Counted from the first letter of the stretch, positions 28,117-36,413 are shown. The stretch is 64,000 nt of DNA from Nocardioides luti (GCF_014212315.1 NZ_JACKXE010000001.1:3348001-3412000), one strand, 5' to 3'. The notes: generated by a model from the sequence alone, not told the origin. Program-made: numbers and translations.

Positions 28117-28683
28117 GTGATCGAGCTGACCCAGGGCCAGGAGATGGTGCTGGCCACCGAGGACGGCCGGCCGCTGACCCGGATCCGGCTGGGCATCGGG
28201 TGGGACAAGAACCCCACGGCGGGCGCGATCGGGACCGGGGCGCCGGACATCGACCTGGACGCGACGGCGGTGCAGTTCGCGAGCGGTCAGCTCTTCGACA
28301 TCGCGTTCTACAACAACCTGAAGACGCGCGACGGGTCCGTGGAGCACCTGGGCGACAACCTCACCGGGCGCGGTGACGGTGACGACGAGGCGCTCGTCGT
28401 CGACCTGCCCCGCGTGCACGGTCCGGTGGACACGATCGTGCTGCTGGTCAGCAGCTACCAGGGCCACACGCTCGAGTGGATCAACAACGCCTACTGCCGC
28501 CTGGTCGACGAGGACGAGGTGGAGGTGGCGCGGTACACGCTGACCGGCGGCGTACCCCACACCGGGCTGGCGCTCGCCGCGATCACGCGCGACGGCGACC
28601 GGTGGAAGCTGCGGGCGATCGGCGAGGGCATCGCCGTGAAGGTCCCGACCGAGTCGATCGAGGCGCTGCGCCCGTTCCTGTGA
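28117..28683 (+). CDS. TerD-family (tellurium-resistance/stress) protein
   Basis: 188 residues, standard for TerD. The opening IELTQGQEMVLATEDG and IRLGIGWDKN, with acidic residues and LVSSYQGHTLEWINNAYCRL, fit the calcium-binding TerD/CABP fold. Such proteins are tied to tellurite, phage or general stress phenotypes of uncertain mechanism. The start is GTG at 28117: GGAAGGA sits 6 nt upstream, and an earlier in-frame ATG at 28069 lies in repeat-derived DNA. The stop codon TGA is the first three bases of the second repeat array. No other ter genes are nearby, so this is an orphan. Confidence 0.85.
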   Translation: MIELTQGQEMVLATEDGRPLTRIRLGIGWDKNPTAGAIGTGAPDIDLDATAVQFASGQLFDIAFYNNLKTRDGSVEHLGDNLTGRGDGDDEALVVDLPRVHGPVDTIVLLVSSYQGHTLEWINNAYCRLVDEDEVEVARYTLTGGVPHTGLALAAITRDGDRWKLRAIGEGIAVKVPTESIEALRPFL

Positions 28684-28867
28684 GGTGGTTTCGAGACGGG
28701 CGCTGCGCGCCCTCCTCAACCACCGGTAGCCGGGCGCTGCGCGCCCTGCTCAACCACCGGTAGCCGGGCGCTGCGCGCCCTGCTCAACCACCGGTAGCCG
28801 GGCGCTGCGCGCCCTCCTCAACCACCGGTAGCCGGGCGCTGCGCGCCCTCCTCGACCACCGGTAGCC
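28681..28867. repeat. REP-A array 2: five palindromic units
   Basis: It starts with the same 19-nt head as array 1 (TGAGGTGGTTTCGAGACGG) in the same orientation, overlapping the TerD stop codon. Five near-identical units follow: GGGCGCTGCGCGCCC, CTCCTCAACCACC or CTGCTCAACCACC, GGTAGCC. The period is 34 bp, and unit cores differ from array 1. As an RNA it forms a string of hairpins and can terminate terD and the opposing acyl-CoA dehydrogenase gene. Confidence 0.9.
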
Positions 28868-28881
28868 ATTCAGGGGCGGGA

Positions 28882-30030
28882 TCAGATGCCGAGCGTCCGC
28901 CCGATGATCTCCTTCTGGATCTCGGTGGTGCCGCCGTAGATCGTCTGGATGCGGCTGTCGACGTACGCCTTCGCGATGGGGTACTCCATCATGTAGCCGT
29001 AGCCGCCGTGGAGCTGGACGCCCTGGTCGACGATCTTCTTCTGGAGCTCGGTGGTCCACCACTTCGCCATGGAGGCGAGCGCGGTGTCGACCTCGCCGGC
29101 GTTCAGCTTCGTCACGCAGTCGTTCACGAACACGCGGGCGATGTGGACCTCGGTGGCCATCTCGGCGAGCAGGAAGCGGTTGTGCTGGAACTTGCCGATC
29201 GGCTTGCCGAAGGCCTCGCGCTCCTTGGCGTAGTCGAGGCAGAGCTGCAGGATGTGCTCGCACGCGGCGACGGCGATCGCGGCGATCGAGATCCGCTCCT
29301 GGGGCAGGTTCACCATCAGCGAGATGAAGCCGGAGCCCTCCTCGCCGAGGAGGTTGGTCTTCGGGACCTCGACGTTGTCGAAGAAGAGCTCGGCGGTGTC
29401 CTGCGCCTTGAGGCCCATCTTGTCGAGGTTGCGGCCGCGCTCGAAGCCGGCCATCCCGCGCTCGACGACGACCAGGCTGATGCCCTGGTGCCCGGCGTCC
29501 GGGTCCGTGCGGCAGACGACGATCACGAGGTCGCTCATGATGCCGTTGCTGATGAACGTCTTGGAGCCGTTCAGCACGTAGTGGTCGCCCTTGTCGACGG
29601 CGGTCGTCTTGATGCCCTGGAGGTCCGAGCCCGCACCCGGCTCGGTCATCGCGATGGCAGAGATGAGCTCGCCGCTGACCAGCCCCGGCAGCCAGCGCTG
29701 CTTCTGCTCGTCGGTCCCGAGCTGGCTGATGTAGGGGACGATGATGTCGGTGTGGACGGGGAAGCCCAGCCCGCTGGCGCCGACCTTGGAGATCTCCTCG
29801 CTGAGCACCATGTTGTAGCGGAAGTCCTTGGCCCCCATGCCGCCGTACTGCTCCTCGACATCGAAGCAGAGCAGGCCCTGCTCGCCCGCCTTGGTCCACA
29901 CGTCGCGGCTGACCTGCCCGTCCTTCTCCCACTGGTCGTGGTGGGGGACGACCTCGCGCTCGAGGAAGGAGCGGACGGTACGGCGGAAGTCCTCGTGCTC
30001 CTGGTCGTAGATCGACGTCGACTGGGCCAT
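28882..30030 (-). CDS. acyl-CoA dehydrogenase
   Basis: 382 residues, the usual length. It introduces a trans double bond in an acyl-CoA with FAD and passes electrons to an electron-transfer flavoprotein. Visible features are AIAMTEPGAGSDLQGIKTTA (flavin/substrate region), the catalytic glutamate region HGGYGYMMEYP and the C-terminal IYGGTTEIQKEIIGRTLG. The ATG at 30028-30030 has GGAGGA 6 nt upstream. It diverges from a MerR-type regulator, and the shared region holds two palindromes of a type also found before the LLM oxidoreductase gene. Chain-length specificity is not readable. Confidence 0.93.
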   Translation of the reverse strand: MAQSTSIYDQEHEDFRRTVRSFLEREVVPHHDQWEKDGQVSRDVWTKAGEQGLLCFDVEEQYGGMGAKDFRYNMVLSEEISKVGASGLGFPVHTDIIVPYISQLGTDEQKQRWLPGLVSGELISAIAMTEPGAGSDLQGIKTTAVDKGDHYVLNGSKTFISNGIMSDLVIVVCRTDPDAGHQGISLVVVERGMAGFERGRNLDKMGLKAQDTAELFFDNVEVPKTNLLGEEGSGFISLMVNLPQERISIAAIAVAACEHILQLCLDYAKEREAFGKPIGKFQHNRFLLAEMATEVHIARVFVNDCVTKLNAGEVDTALASMAKWWTTELQKKIVDQGVQLHGGYGYMMEYPIAKAYVDSRIQTIYGGTTEIQKEIIGRTLGI

Positions 30031-30074
30031 GGGAGTCCTCCGGGAGAGAGCGGGATGCGGGTGCGGTCCTACTC

Positions 30075-30138
30075 TGACAGCAGTACTGTCACGATTCAAC
30101 CCTCGTTGCCAGTCACGTTGTGACAGCCCTACTGTGAC
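30075..30138. promoter_or_regulatory. two TGACAG-N5-CTGTCA operators between the acyl-CoA dehydrogenase and merR genes
   Basis: TGACAG-cagta-CTGTCA is perfect at 30075-30091. TGACAG-cccta-CTGTGA at 30121-30137 has one mismatch. For merR, TTGCCA (30106-30111), an 18-bp spacer and TACTGT (30130-30135) form a promoter whose -10 lies in the second palindrome, implying autoregulation and a nearly leaderless mRNA. For the acyl-CoA dehydrogenase gene, the first palindrome lies between a -35 TTGAAT and a -10-like GAGTAG 19 bp apart, the classic MerR arrangement. Confidence 0.65.
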
Positions 30139-30142
30139 GATC

Positions 30143-30853
30143 ATGTCCGCACCCGAGGAGGGCCTCCTCACCATCGACGAGCTCTCGGCCGCGGTGGGGA
30201 TGACGGTGCGCAACACTCGCTACTACGCGAGCCTCGGGCTGGTGCCGGCGCCCGAGCGGCGGGGCCGGGTGGCGTACTACGGCGACGTGCACCGGGCGCG
30301 GCTCGAGATGGTGCGCGCGCTGCAGGACCACGGCTTCACGCTGCAGGCGATCGAGCGGTACGTCGCCCGGCTGCCCGCCGACGCGACCGTCGAGGACCTC
30401 GCGCTGCAGCGGGCGATGCTGACGTCGTGGACGGCCGAGCCGCCGGAGCCGATCACGGCGCAGCAGCTCGAGCAGCGCGCCGGACGCGCGCTCGGCGAGC
30501 CCGAGATCGAGCAGCTGGTCGCACTGGGGGCGTTGGAGCGGGACGGGGCGGCGTACGTCGCCATGCCGCACCTGCGGGTCGGGGTCGACCTGCTCGACCT
30601 GGACATCCCGCCGGAGAGCGTGGGCGCGGCCGGCGACGCGATCCGCCGGCACATGGAGTCGCTCGCCGACGAGCTGACCGTGATCCTGCGCGAGCAGGTG
30701 CTGGCGCCGTACCGCCGCGAGGCGCACGAGCCCGAGGACGCCGAGCGGCTCGAACGGACGGTCGGGCGGCTGCGTCAGCTGACGCTCGAGGCGGTCGTGG
30801 CGGGCTTCCAGCGCGCGGCGAACGCCGTGATCACGCGCTCTCTCGCGCGCTGA
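30143..30853 (+). CDS. MerR-family transcriptional regulator
   Basis: 236 residues. The N-terminal winged helix reads LLTIDELSAAVGMTVRNTRYYASLGLVPAPERRG and RVAYYGDVHRARLEMVRAL, followed by a dimerisation helix. The C-terminal part (about 90-236) is helical, with no cysteine metal site, so it probably binds an organic ligand. Position and palindromes suggest control of the divergent acyl-CoA dehydrogenase gene, itself, and the LLM/DUF2236 operon; an acyl-CoA or fatty acid ligand is a guess. Its 3' end overlaps the convergent DUF2236 gene by 23 bp. Confidence 0.85.
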   Translation: MSAPEEGLLTIDELSAAVGMTVRNTRYYASLGLVPAPERRGRVAYYGDVHRARLEMVRALQDHGFTLQAIERYVARLPADATVEDLALQRAMLTSWTAEPPEPITAQQLEQRAGRALGEPEIEQLVALGALERDGAAYVAMPHLRVGVDLLDLDIPPESVGAAGDAIRRHMESLADELTVILREQVLAPYRREAHEPEDAERLERTVGRLRQLTLEAVVAGFQRAANAVITRSLAR

Positions 30854-31760
30854 CGTCGGCGCTGGCCTCGCCTCGGTGGCGCGCGTTGAGCTCGTCGATC
30901 ATCTTGGCGGGGCCGACGTCGCGCAGGGAGTAGCCGTCGGGGTAGGACACCGGCTTCGGCACGAAGGCGGTGCGCCGCGGCGGAGCGAACCGCAGCACGC
31001 GGGCGCGGGCCTTCAGGGAGACGTGCACGAGCCGGACGAACCACGCGGGCTGGCGCGGCATCCCCAGCGCCTCGCGGAGCGGCTCGTCCATCAGGGCGAT
31101 CGTGAGCCGGCGTACGACGGGCTTGAGCGGCCACGGCGAGGTCTGCCGGGCGATCCGCAGCGTGGCCTCGGTGACGCGGCGGTTGGCCGGGTCGAAGGCG
31201 AAGTGCTCGCGCTCGTAGTCGTCGAGGAGGTCGGAGTAGCCGGCGTACGTCGTGGGCAGGTCCTTGATGCCCATGAGCGTGCCGAACCGCGTGGTGAAGG
31301 ACGACAGGGCGGCGAGCTCGTTGGGGTCGAGCTGCCGCCAGCCGAACTGCTCGATCCAGCGGACCGGGCCGACGAGCGTGGTGGCCAGCACGTAGCGGAA
31401 CTCGTCGTTCGGGATGTCGTAGTGGCCGTGGATCTGGTTGAGGCGGCGGACGCCGGCGCGGCTGCGCGGGGAGTCGACGCCCTCGGCGACCGACTCCTCC
31501 GCGAAGATCAGCGTGTCGTCGTACCGCTTGACGCCGTCGTCCTCGAACTGCCGCGTGTGGTCGAGCAGTCGCGAGATCGACGGGATGCCGTAGTCGCGGA
31601 GGAACGCGATGCCGGTGCCCTGGGTGTAGTCCCAGGGGAAGTCGTGGCGGCTCGTGAGCACCACGATCCGGTCGCGATCGGCCTCGCGCGCAGGGTCGAG
31701 CGACCGGATCTCGCGGAGGTTGTCGTAGCGCCTCCGCGATCCCAGCCGCCCGAGCGTCAT
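30831..31760 (-). CDS. DUF2236 (MpaB-like) oxygenase family protein
   Basis: 309 residues of the DUF2236 family, which includes the rubber oxygenase Lcp and MpaB proteins. Family members use a haem or metal centre with His and conserved Arg residues; here IHGHYDIPNDEFRYVLATTL fits the core motif. Typical features are GIAFLRDYGIPSISRLL near the N-terminus and a C-terminal basic amphipathic part. The substrate is unknown. The ATG overlaps the LLM gene stop (ATGA, 31757-31760), so translation is coupled, suggesting sequential action on one compound. It has no signal peptide. Confidence 0.8.
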   Translation of the reverse strand: MTLGRLGSRRRYDNLREIRSLDPAREADRDRIVVLTSRHDFPWDYTQGTGIAFLRDYGIPSISRLLDHTRQFEDDGVKRYDDTLIFAEESVAEGVDSPRSRAGVRRLNQIHGHYDIPNDEFRYVLATTLVGPVRWIEQFGWRQLDPNELAALSSFTTRFGTLMGIKDLPTTYAGYSDLLDDYEREHFAFDPANRRVTEATLRIARQTSPWPLKPVVRRLTIALMDEPLREALGMPRQPAWFVRLVHVSLKARARVLRFAPPRRTAFVPKPVSYPDGYSLRDVGPAKMIDELNARHRGEASADVSARESA

Positions 31761-32785
31761 GCCACCCACTCCTTCATCTGGCGGATGGTGGCCGCGGGGT
31801 CGTCCGAGGCGGGGTTGACCTGGAGGCTGGTCACGCCGGCCTCCTTGAAGGCGGCGATGCGCTCCTGGACGTACGACGCGGGGCCGACCAGGTTGCCGGC
31901 CTCGAGCCACTCGAGCGGGACCTTGGCCTCGGCGTCGCGCTTGTGCCCGTCGAGGTAGAGATCCTGGATCTCCTTGGCCTCCTTCTCGTAGCCGTACTGG
32001 CAGGCCATCTCGTTGTAGAAGTTCTTGCCGCGGGCGCCCATGCCGCCGACGTACAGCGCGTACATCGGGCGCATGAAGTCGAGCATCCCCTTGACGTCCT
32101 CGCCGATGGCGACCATGCCGCCGGCGGAGACCTCGAGCGGGCCGAGGTCGGCCGAGCGCTTGGCCGCGCCCTTGGCGAGCGCGTCGCCCCAGACCTCGTG
32201 CGCCTTGCCCGGGTGGAAGAGGAACGGCAGCCAGCCGTCGGCCACCTCGGCGGTCATGGCGACGTTCTTGTCGCCGAGCGCGGCGACCCACAGCGGGATC
32301 GAGGGGCGCTCGGGCTTGTTGAGGAGCTTGAGCGGCTTGCCCAGGCCCAGGCCCTGGTCGGCGGGCAGCGGGATCTTGTAGATGCCGTCGCTCGTCAGCG
32401 GCTCGCGGCGCAGGCCGCGGCGCAGCAGGTCGATGATCTCGCGGGTGCGGCCGAGCGGCTTGTCGTAGGGCAGCCCGTGGAAGCCCTCGATGACCTGCGG
32501 GCCGGACGCGCCGAGCCCGATGACCGCGCGGCCGCCGGACACGTTGTCGAGACCGGCCGCGGTCTGCAGCAGCGCGCCGGGGGTGCGCGAGTAGACGTTG
32601 AGGATGCCGGCGCCGATCTCGACCGTCTCGGTCTTGGCGGCCAGGTAGCCCATCAGCGTGGGGGAGTCGAAGCCGTACGGCTCGGCCACCCAGATCGTGT
32701 CCAGGCCGGCCTTCTCGAGATCGGCGACCTGGTCGGCGGTCTCGCGCGGGTTTCCGGCGTAGACGAGCGGCATCGAGAGCTTCAT
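31757..32785 (-). CDS. LLM-class F420-dependent oxidoreductase
   Basis: 342 residues of the bacterial luciferase-like (LLM) TIM-barrel family. Signs are the opening MKLSMPLVYAGNPRETADQV, WVAEPYGFDSPTLMGYLAAK, IGAGILNVYSRTPGALLQTA and GRAVIGLGASGPQVIEGFHG. This subfamily usually uses F420 to reduce or oxidise ketone, alcohol or unsaturated substrates. The same window encodes FbiC, so the cofactor is available. The promoter has a perfect palindrome matching those near merR. It is the first gene of a two-gene operon with DUF2236. Confidence 0.88.
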   Translation of the reverse strand: MKLSMPLVYAGNPRETADQVADLEKAGLDTIWVAEPYGFDSPTLMGYLAAKTETVEIGAGILNVYSRTPGALLQTAAGLDNVSGGRAVIGLGASGPQVIEGFHGLPYDKPLGRTREIIDLLRRGLRREPLTSDGIYKIPLPADQGLGLGKPLKLLNKPERPSIPLWVAALGDKNVAMTAEVADGWLPFLFHPGKAHEVWGDALAKGAAKRSADLGPLEVSAGGMVAIGEDVKGMLDFMRPMYALYVGGMGARGKNFYNEMACQYGYEKEAKEIQDLYLDGHKRDAEAKVPLEWLEAGNLVGPASYVQERIAAFKEAGVTSLQVNPASDDPAATIRQMKEWVA

Positions 32786-32821
32786 GGGTCCCCTGGGGTC
32801 GTGGGTGGTGGGTCACCCACG

Positions 32822-32844
32822 ATGACAGAATCACTGTCATCGTG
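32822..32844. promoter_or_regulatory. MerR-type operator upstream of the LLM gene
   Basis: CGATGACAG-aatca-CTGTCATCG is a perfect 9-bp inverted repeat with 5-bp spacer, holding the same TGACAG-N5-CTGTCA core as at 30075-30091. On the minus strand TTGCCA lies immediately upstream, the same hexamer used as -35 for merR. The palindrome is thus positioned between -35 and a -10 about 19 bp away. Confidence 0.65.
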
Positions 32845-32863
32845 GCAAGGTCGTCCACGTCAC

Positions 32864-32899
32864 GCCGAGTCGGCGCATCTGCAGACGCGCCGACTCGGC
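32864..32899. terminator. 13-bp perfect hairpin after the ABC operon (REP-B type)
   Basis: GCCGAGTCGGCGC (32864-32876) pairs perfectly with GCGCCGACTCGGC (32887-32899) around ATCTGCAGAC. It abuts the stop codon of the leftward ABC gene. The same GAGTCGGCGCATCTGCAGA sequence recurs at 48191-48245, so this terminator is also a repeat-family member. Confidence 0.75.
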
Positions 32900-34654
32900 C
32901 TAGTGCTTGCCGTTCCAGGAGTCCCAGAGGGCGGCGTAGGAGCCGCCGGCGGCGACCAGCTCGTCGTGGGTGCCGAGCTCGGTGATCCGGCCGTCCTCGC
33001 ACACGGCGACGCGGTCGGCGTCGTGGGCGGAGAAGAGCCGGTGCGCGATCGCGATCACGGTGCGCCCGTGGAGCACGGCCGCGAGCGAGCGCTCGAGGTG
33101 GCGGGCGGCCCGGGGGTCGATGAGGGAGGTCGCCTCGTCGAGCACCAGCGTGTGCGGGTCGGCGAGCACCAGGCGGGCCAGGGCGATCTGCTGGGACTGG
33201 GCCGCGGTCAGGGCGCGGCCGCCGGAGCCGACGACCTCGTCGAGGCCGCCCGGGAGGGCGTCGACCCAGTCGAGCGCGTCGACGGCGGCGAGGGCGCCGC
33301 GGATGTCGTCGTCCGAGGCGCCGGACGGGGCCGCGAGGGCGAGGTTCTCGCGCAGGGTGCCGACGAAGACGTGGTGCTCCTGGGTCACCAGCGCCACGTG
33401 GCCGCGCAGGTCGTCGAGCGGCAGCTCGGTCAGCCCGACCCCGCCCACCGTCACGGCGCCGGTGCGCGGCGGGTGGATGCCCGCGAGGAGCCGCCCGAGG
33501 GTGGACTTGCCGGCGCCGGACGGCCCGACCATCGCGATCCGCTCGCCGACGCCCACGGCCAGGTCGACGCCGTGCAGGACGTCGCGCCCGTCGACGTACG
33601 AGAACCGCACGTCGTCCGCCTCGATCTGCTCGCCGCGGGGCGTCTCGCCGCTGACGGCCCGGTCGTCCGGGACCTGCGCGACGCCCAGCAGCCGCGCCAG
33701 CGAGGCAGCGCCCATCTGCAGCTCGTCGAGGATCGACACGATCCGGTCGACGGGGTCGATCAGCATCTGCACGTAGAGCGTCGCCGCCGTGACGTCGCCG
33801 AGCGAGGCGTGGCCGTGCAGGTGCAGCCAACCGCCGAAGAGCAGCGTCGCGACCGTGGGGATCAGGTAGGCGATCTCCATGTTCGGGAAGAACACCGTGC
33901 GCAGGTAGAGCGTGTAGCGCTCCGCCGCGAACGACTCCTCGATGTCCGCGTCGATCGCCCGGACCCGCTCGTCGCCGATGCCGAGCGCCTCGACGGTGCG
34001 GGCGCCCTCGACGGTCTCGGTGAGGGTGGCGTTGATGGCGGAGTACGACGCGGACTCGCGCAGGTAGCCGTCCTTGGCGCGACGGAGGTACCACCGCAGC
34101 CCGATCACCAGGGGCGGCACGCCGAGCAGGCACGGCAGCGCCACCCACCAGCCGACGCTGATCGCGGCGACGAAGGTGACGATCGCCGTGATGACCGCGA
34201 TCGTCCACTCGGGCAGGGCCATCCGCACCGACCAGCCGAGCTGGTCGACGTCGCGGCTGGTGCGGGTCAGCAGGTCGCCGGAACCGGCCGACTCGACGAC
34301 GCCCACCGGCAGCGCGAGAGTGTTGCCCACGAAGTCCTCGCGCAGCTCGGCCAGCACCTGCTCGCCCAGCACCTGGCTGACGTAGCGGGCGTAGCGCGTC
34401 AGCACGGTCTGGGCGACCAGGAAGCCGGCCAGTACGAGCATGATCCGGTCGACGTGGCCGACCGTCGTGCCGCCCTGGACGGCCTGCACGAGGTCGCCCA
34501 GCAGCCGCGGGGCGGCCAGCCCGGTCAGCGCCGCGAGCACGTGCAGGGCCACGGCCGACCAGAGCAGCCGCGGGTGCTGCCGGGCCAGGGTGCCGGCGTA
34601 GCGGCGTACGGCGCGGGTGTCCGCGACCGGCAGCTTCGTGGAGACGGCGCTCAT
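32900..34654 (-). CDS. ABC exporter half-transporter, catalytic Walker subunit
   Basis: 584 residues: a six-span membrane domain (about 30-330) and a C-terminal nucleotide-binding domain. Walker A GPSGAGKST, Walker B TLVLDEATS and the switch histidine AHRL are intact. The signature motif is LTAAQSQQ instead of LSGGQ. Its partner, encoded just upstream, has the opposite defect. The ATG overlaps the partner's stop by 4 bp (34651-34654), so they are translated together and surely form a heterodimer. The substrate is unknown; a lipoprotein and a DUF6328 membrane protein are encoded upstream. Confidence 0.9.
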   Translation of the reverse strand: MSAVSTKLPVADTRAVRRYAGTLARQHPRLLWSAVALHVLAALTGLAAPRLLGDLVQAVQGGTTVGHVDRIMLVLAGFLVAQTVLTRYARYVSQVLGEQVLAELREDFVGNTLALPVGVVESAGSGDLLTRTSRDVDQLGWSVRMALPEWTIAVITAIVTFVAAISVGWWVALPCLLGVPPLVIGLRWYLRRAKDGYLRESASYSAINATLTETVEGARTVEALGIGDERVRAIDADIEESFAAERYTLYLRTVFFPNMEIAYLIPTVATLLFGGWLHLHGHASLGDVTAATLYVQMLIDPVDRIVSILDELQMGAASLARLLGVAQVPDDRAVSGETPRGEQIEADDVRFSYVDGRDVLHGVDLAVGVGERIAMVGPSGAGKSTLGRLLAGIHPPRTGAVTVGGVGLTELPLDDLRGHVALVTQEHHVFVGTLRENLALAAPSGASDDDIRGALAAVDALDWVDALPGGLDEVVGSGGRALTAAQSQQIALARLVLADPHTLVLDEATSLIDPRAARHLERSLAAVLHGRTVIAIAHRLFSAHDADRVAVCEDGRITELGTHDELVAAGGSYAALWDSWNGKH

Positions 34655-36399
34655 CGCACGGCCTCCGCGGGCTCGGTCTCGCGCGTCACGACCATGCGGT
34701 ACGCCGGGTTCGTGGCCAGCAGGTCGCCGTGGGTGCCGGTCGCGACGATGCGCCCGTCGTGGAGGAACGCCACCTCGTCGACCGCGTCGAGCATCAGCGG
34801 GCTGCTGGTCGTCACGACCGTCGTCCGGCCCGAGCGCTGGGCGCGCAGCCGGGCCGCGACCCGCGCCTCGGTGTGCGCGTCGACGGCGGACGTCGGCTCG
34901 ACGAGGACGAGCACCTCGGGGTCCGTCGTGAGGGCGCGCGCGAGCACCAGCCGCTGGCGCTGGCCGCCGGAGAAGGTCCGGCCGCGCTCGGCGACGACGG
35001 TGTCGAGGCCCTCGGGCAGCGCGGCCATGATGTCGTCGGCCGACGCGGTGTCCAGCGCGCGCCGCAGCGCGGCGTCGGTGCCGAGGCCGGTCACGTCGAG
35101 GCGGTCGCCGAGGCGGCCCGAGAAGAGCACGGCCCCCGTGTCCGAGACGACGATGCGGGCCCGGACCTCGGCGCGCCGCAGCGCGGTGAGGCGTACGCCG
35201 CCGAGCAGGACGTCGTCGTCGACCTCGGCCGCACACAGGCCCAGGCGGTCGGCCAGCGCCGCCGAGTCGTCGGGCTGCTCGCTGACGATGGCCGTGAGGC
35301 GACCGGCGCTCGCGACGAACCCGGTGCGCACGTCGGTGAGGTCGACGCCCGGGGGCGGCGAGTCCGCCGGCACCTCGGGGTCGTCGACGTCGGGCGTCAG
35401 GGCGAGCACGTGGCAGACCCGCGCGGCCGAGACCTTGGCGCGGATCACCTTGTTGGCGTACTCCGTCGCGGTCCGCAGCGGGATCATCAGGAACGCCGAG
35501 TAGCCGTAGAACGCGACCAGCTCGCCGGGGGTGATCCGGCCCTCGACGGCGTACCGCGCCCCTAGCCAGACCACGAGCACGACGAAGACGCCGGGCAGGA
35601 AGATCTGCAGCGCGTCCAGCAGGGACTGCAGCTTGGCGACCTCGACGCCGGCCCGGCGCACGGTCTGCGACTCGCGGCGGTAGCGGTCGTGGAAGACCTG
35701 CTCGCCCCCGATGCCGCGCAGCACCCGGAGCCCGCCGACGATGTCGCTGGCGGTGTTGGACAGGTCGCCCATCAGGTGGCGCTGGGTCGCGCTGCGCCGC
35801 TGGAGCGGCGACAGGAGCGGACCCACGACGAGCATCAGTGCGGGGACCCCGACGAGCACGACGAGGCCGAGCGTGACCGAGGTGTTGAGCAGGATCACCG
35901 ACACGAGCAGGAAGGAGACGATCGCGCCGGCGAAGCGGGCGGAGACGTCCATGACCTGGCCGAGGTGGGAGAGGTCGCTGGTGCCGATCGCGACGACCTC
36001 GCCGGTCGAGACCTTGCGCGGCAGGGTCCCGCCGAGGTGCACGGCCTGGCGGCCGACCAGCTGGACGGTGCGGTAGGCCGCGGTGAGCCAGTTGGTGACG
36101 GCGAAGCGGTGCCGCATGATCCCGGTGGCGGCCTGCACGAGGCCGATCACGAACATCACCGAGGCCCACTTCAGCAGCTCGCCGCCGTCGCGGTCGGCGA
36201 CGCCGGTGTCGATCGCGCGGCCGATGACCGCGGGCATCACGGCCTGCGCGGACATCCAGACGATGCCGAAGAGCATCCCGACCACGAGGGTGCGCCACTG
36301 GCCGCGGGCCATCCACCACAGGAACGCTCCCGGTGACGTCGTGACGGCGGTGCCGGGGTGGTCGAGGGGGAGGTGGCGCACTCGTCCCACTGTAAGCAC
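34651..36399 (-). CDS. ABC exporter half-transporter, degenerate nucleotide-binding subunit
   Basis: Up to 582 residues: membrane domain (about 20-320) plus a nucleotide-binding domain that has lost catalysis. Where Walker A should be is LTAIVSEQPDDSAALADRLG, lacking the GKS/T. Walker B ends LVLVEP instead of LVLDEP, and the switch histidine is replaced (TTSSP). The signature FSGGQRQR is intact. It therefore supplies only the signature to the partner's ATP site. The start is uncertain: GTG at 36399, 36390 or 36381; the last gives the family-like VRHLPLDHPG. Two hairpins separate it from the lipoprotein gene upstream. Confidence 0.88.
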   Translation of the reverse strand: MLTVGRVRHLPLDHPGTAVTTSPGAFLWWMARGQWRTLVVGMLFGIVWMSAQAVMPAVIGRAIDTGVADRDGGELLKWASVMFVIGLVQAATGIMRHRFAVTNWLTAAYRTVQLVGRQAVHLGGTLPRKVSTGEVVAIGTSDLSHLGQVMDVSARFAGAIVSFLLVSVILLNTSVTLGLVVLVGVPALMLVVGPLLSPLQRRSATQRHLMGDLSNTASDIVGGLRVLRGIGGEQVFHDRYRRESQTVRRAGVEVAKLQSLLDALQIFLPGVFVVLVVWLGARYAVEGRITPGELVAFYGYSAFLMIPLRTATEYANKVIRAKVSAARVCHVLALTPDVDDPEVPADSPPPGVDLTDVRTGFVASAGRLTAIVSEQPDDSAALADRLGLCAAEVDDDVLLGGVRLTALRRAEVRARIVVSDTGAVLFSGRLGDRLDVTGLGTDAALRRALDTASADDIMAALPEGLDTVVAERGRTFSGGQRQRLVLARALTTDPEVLVLVEPTSAVDAHTEARVAARLRAQRSGRTTVVTTSSPLMLDAVDEVAFLHDGRIVATGTHGDLLATNPAYRMVVTRETEPAEAVR

Positions 36400-36413
36400 G
36401 CGGAAGGCCCGCA

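Noticed and set aside
32900..36319. A single very long ABC protein
   Set aside because: Two overlapping genes in different frames with an ATGA junction at 34651-34654 explain it better.
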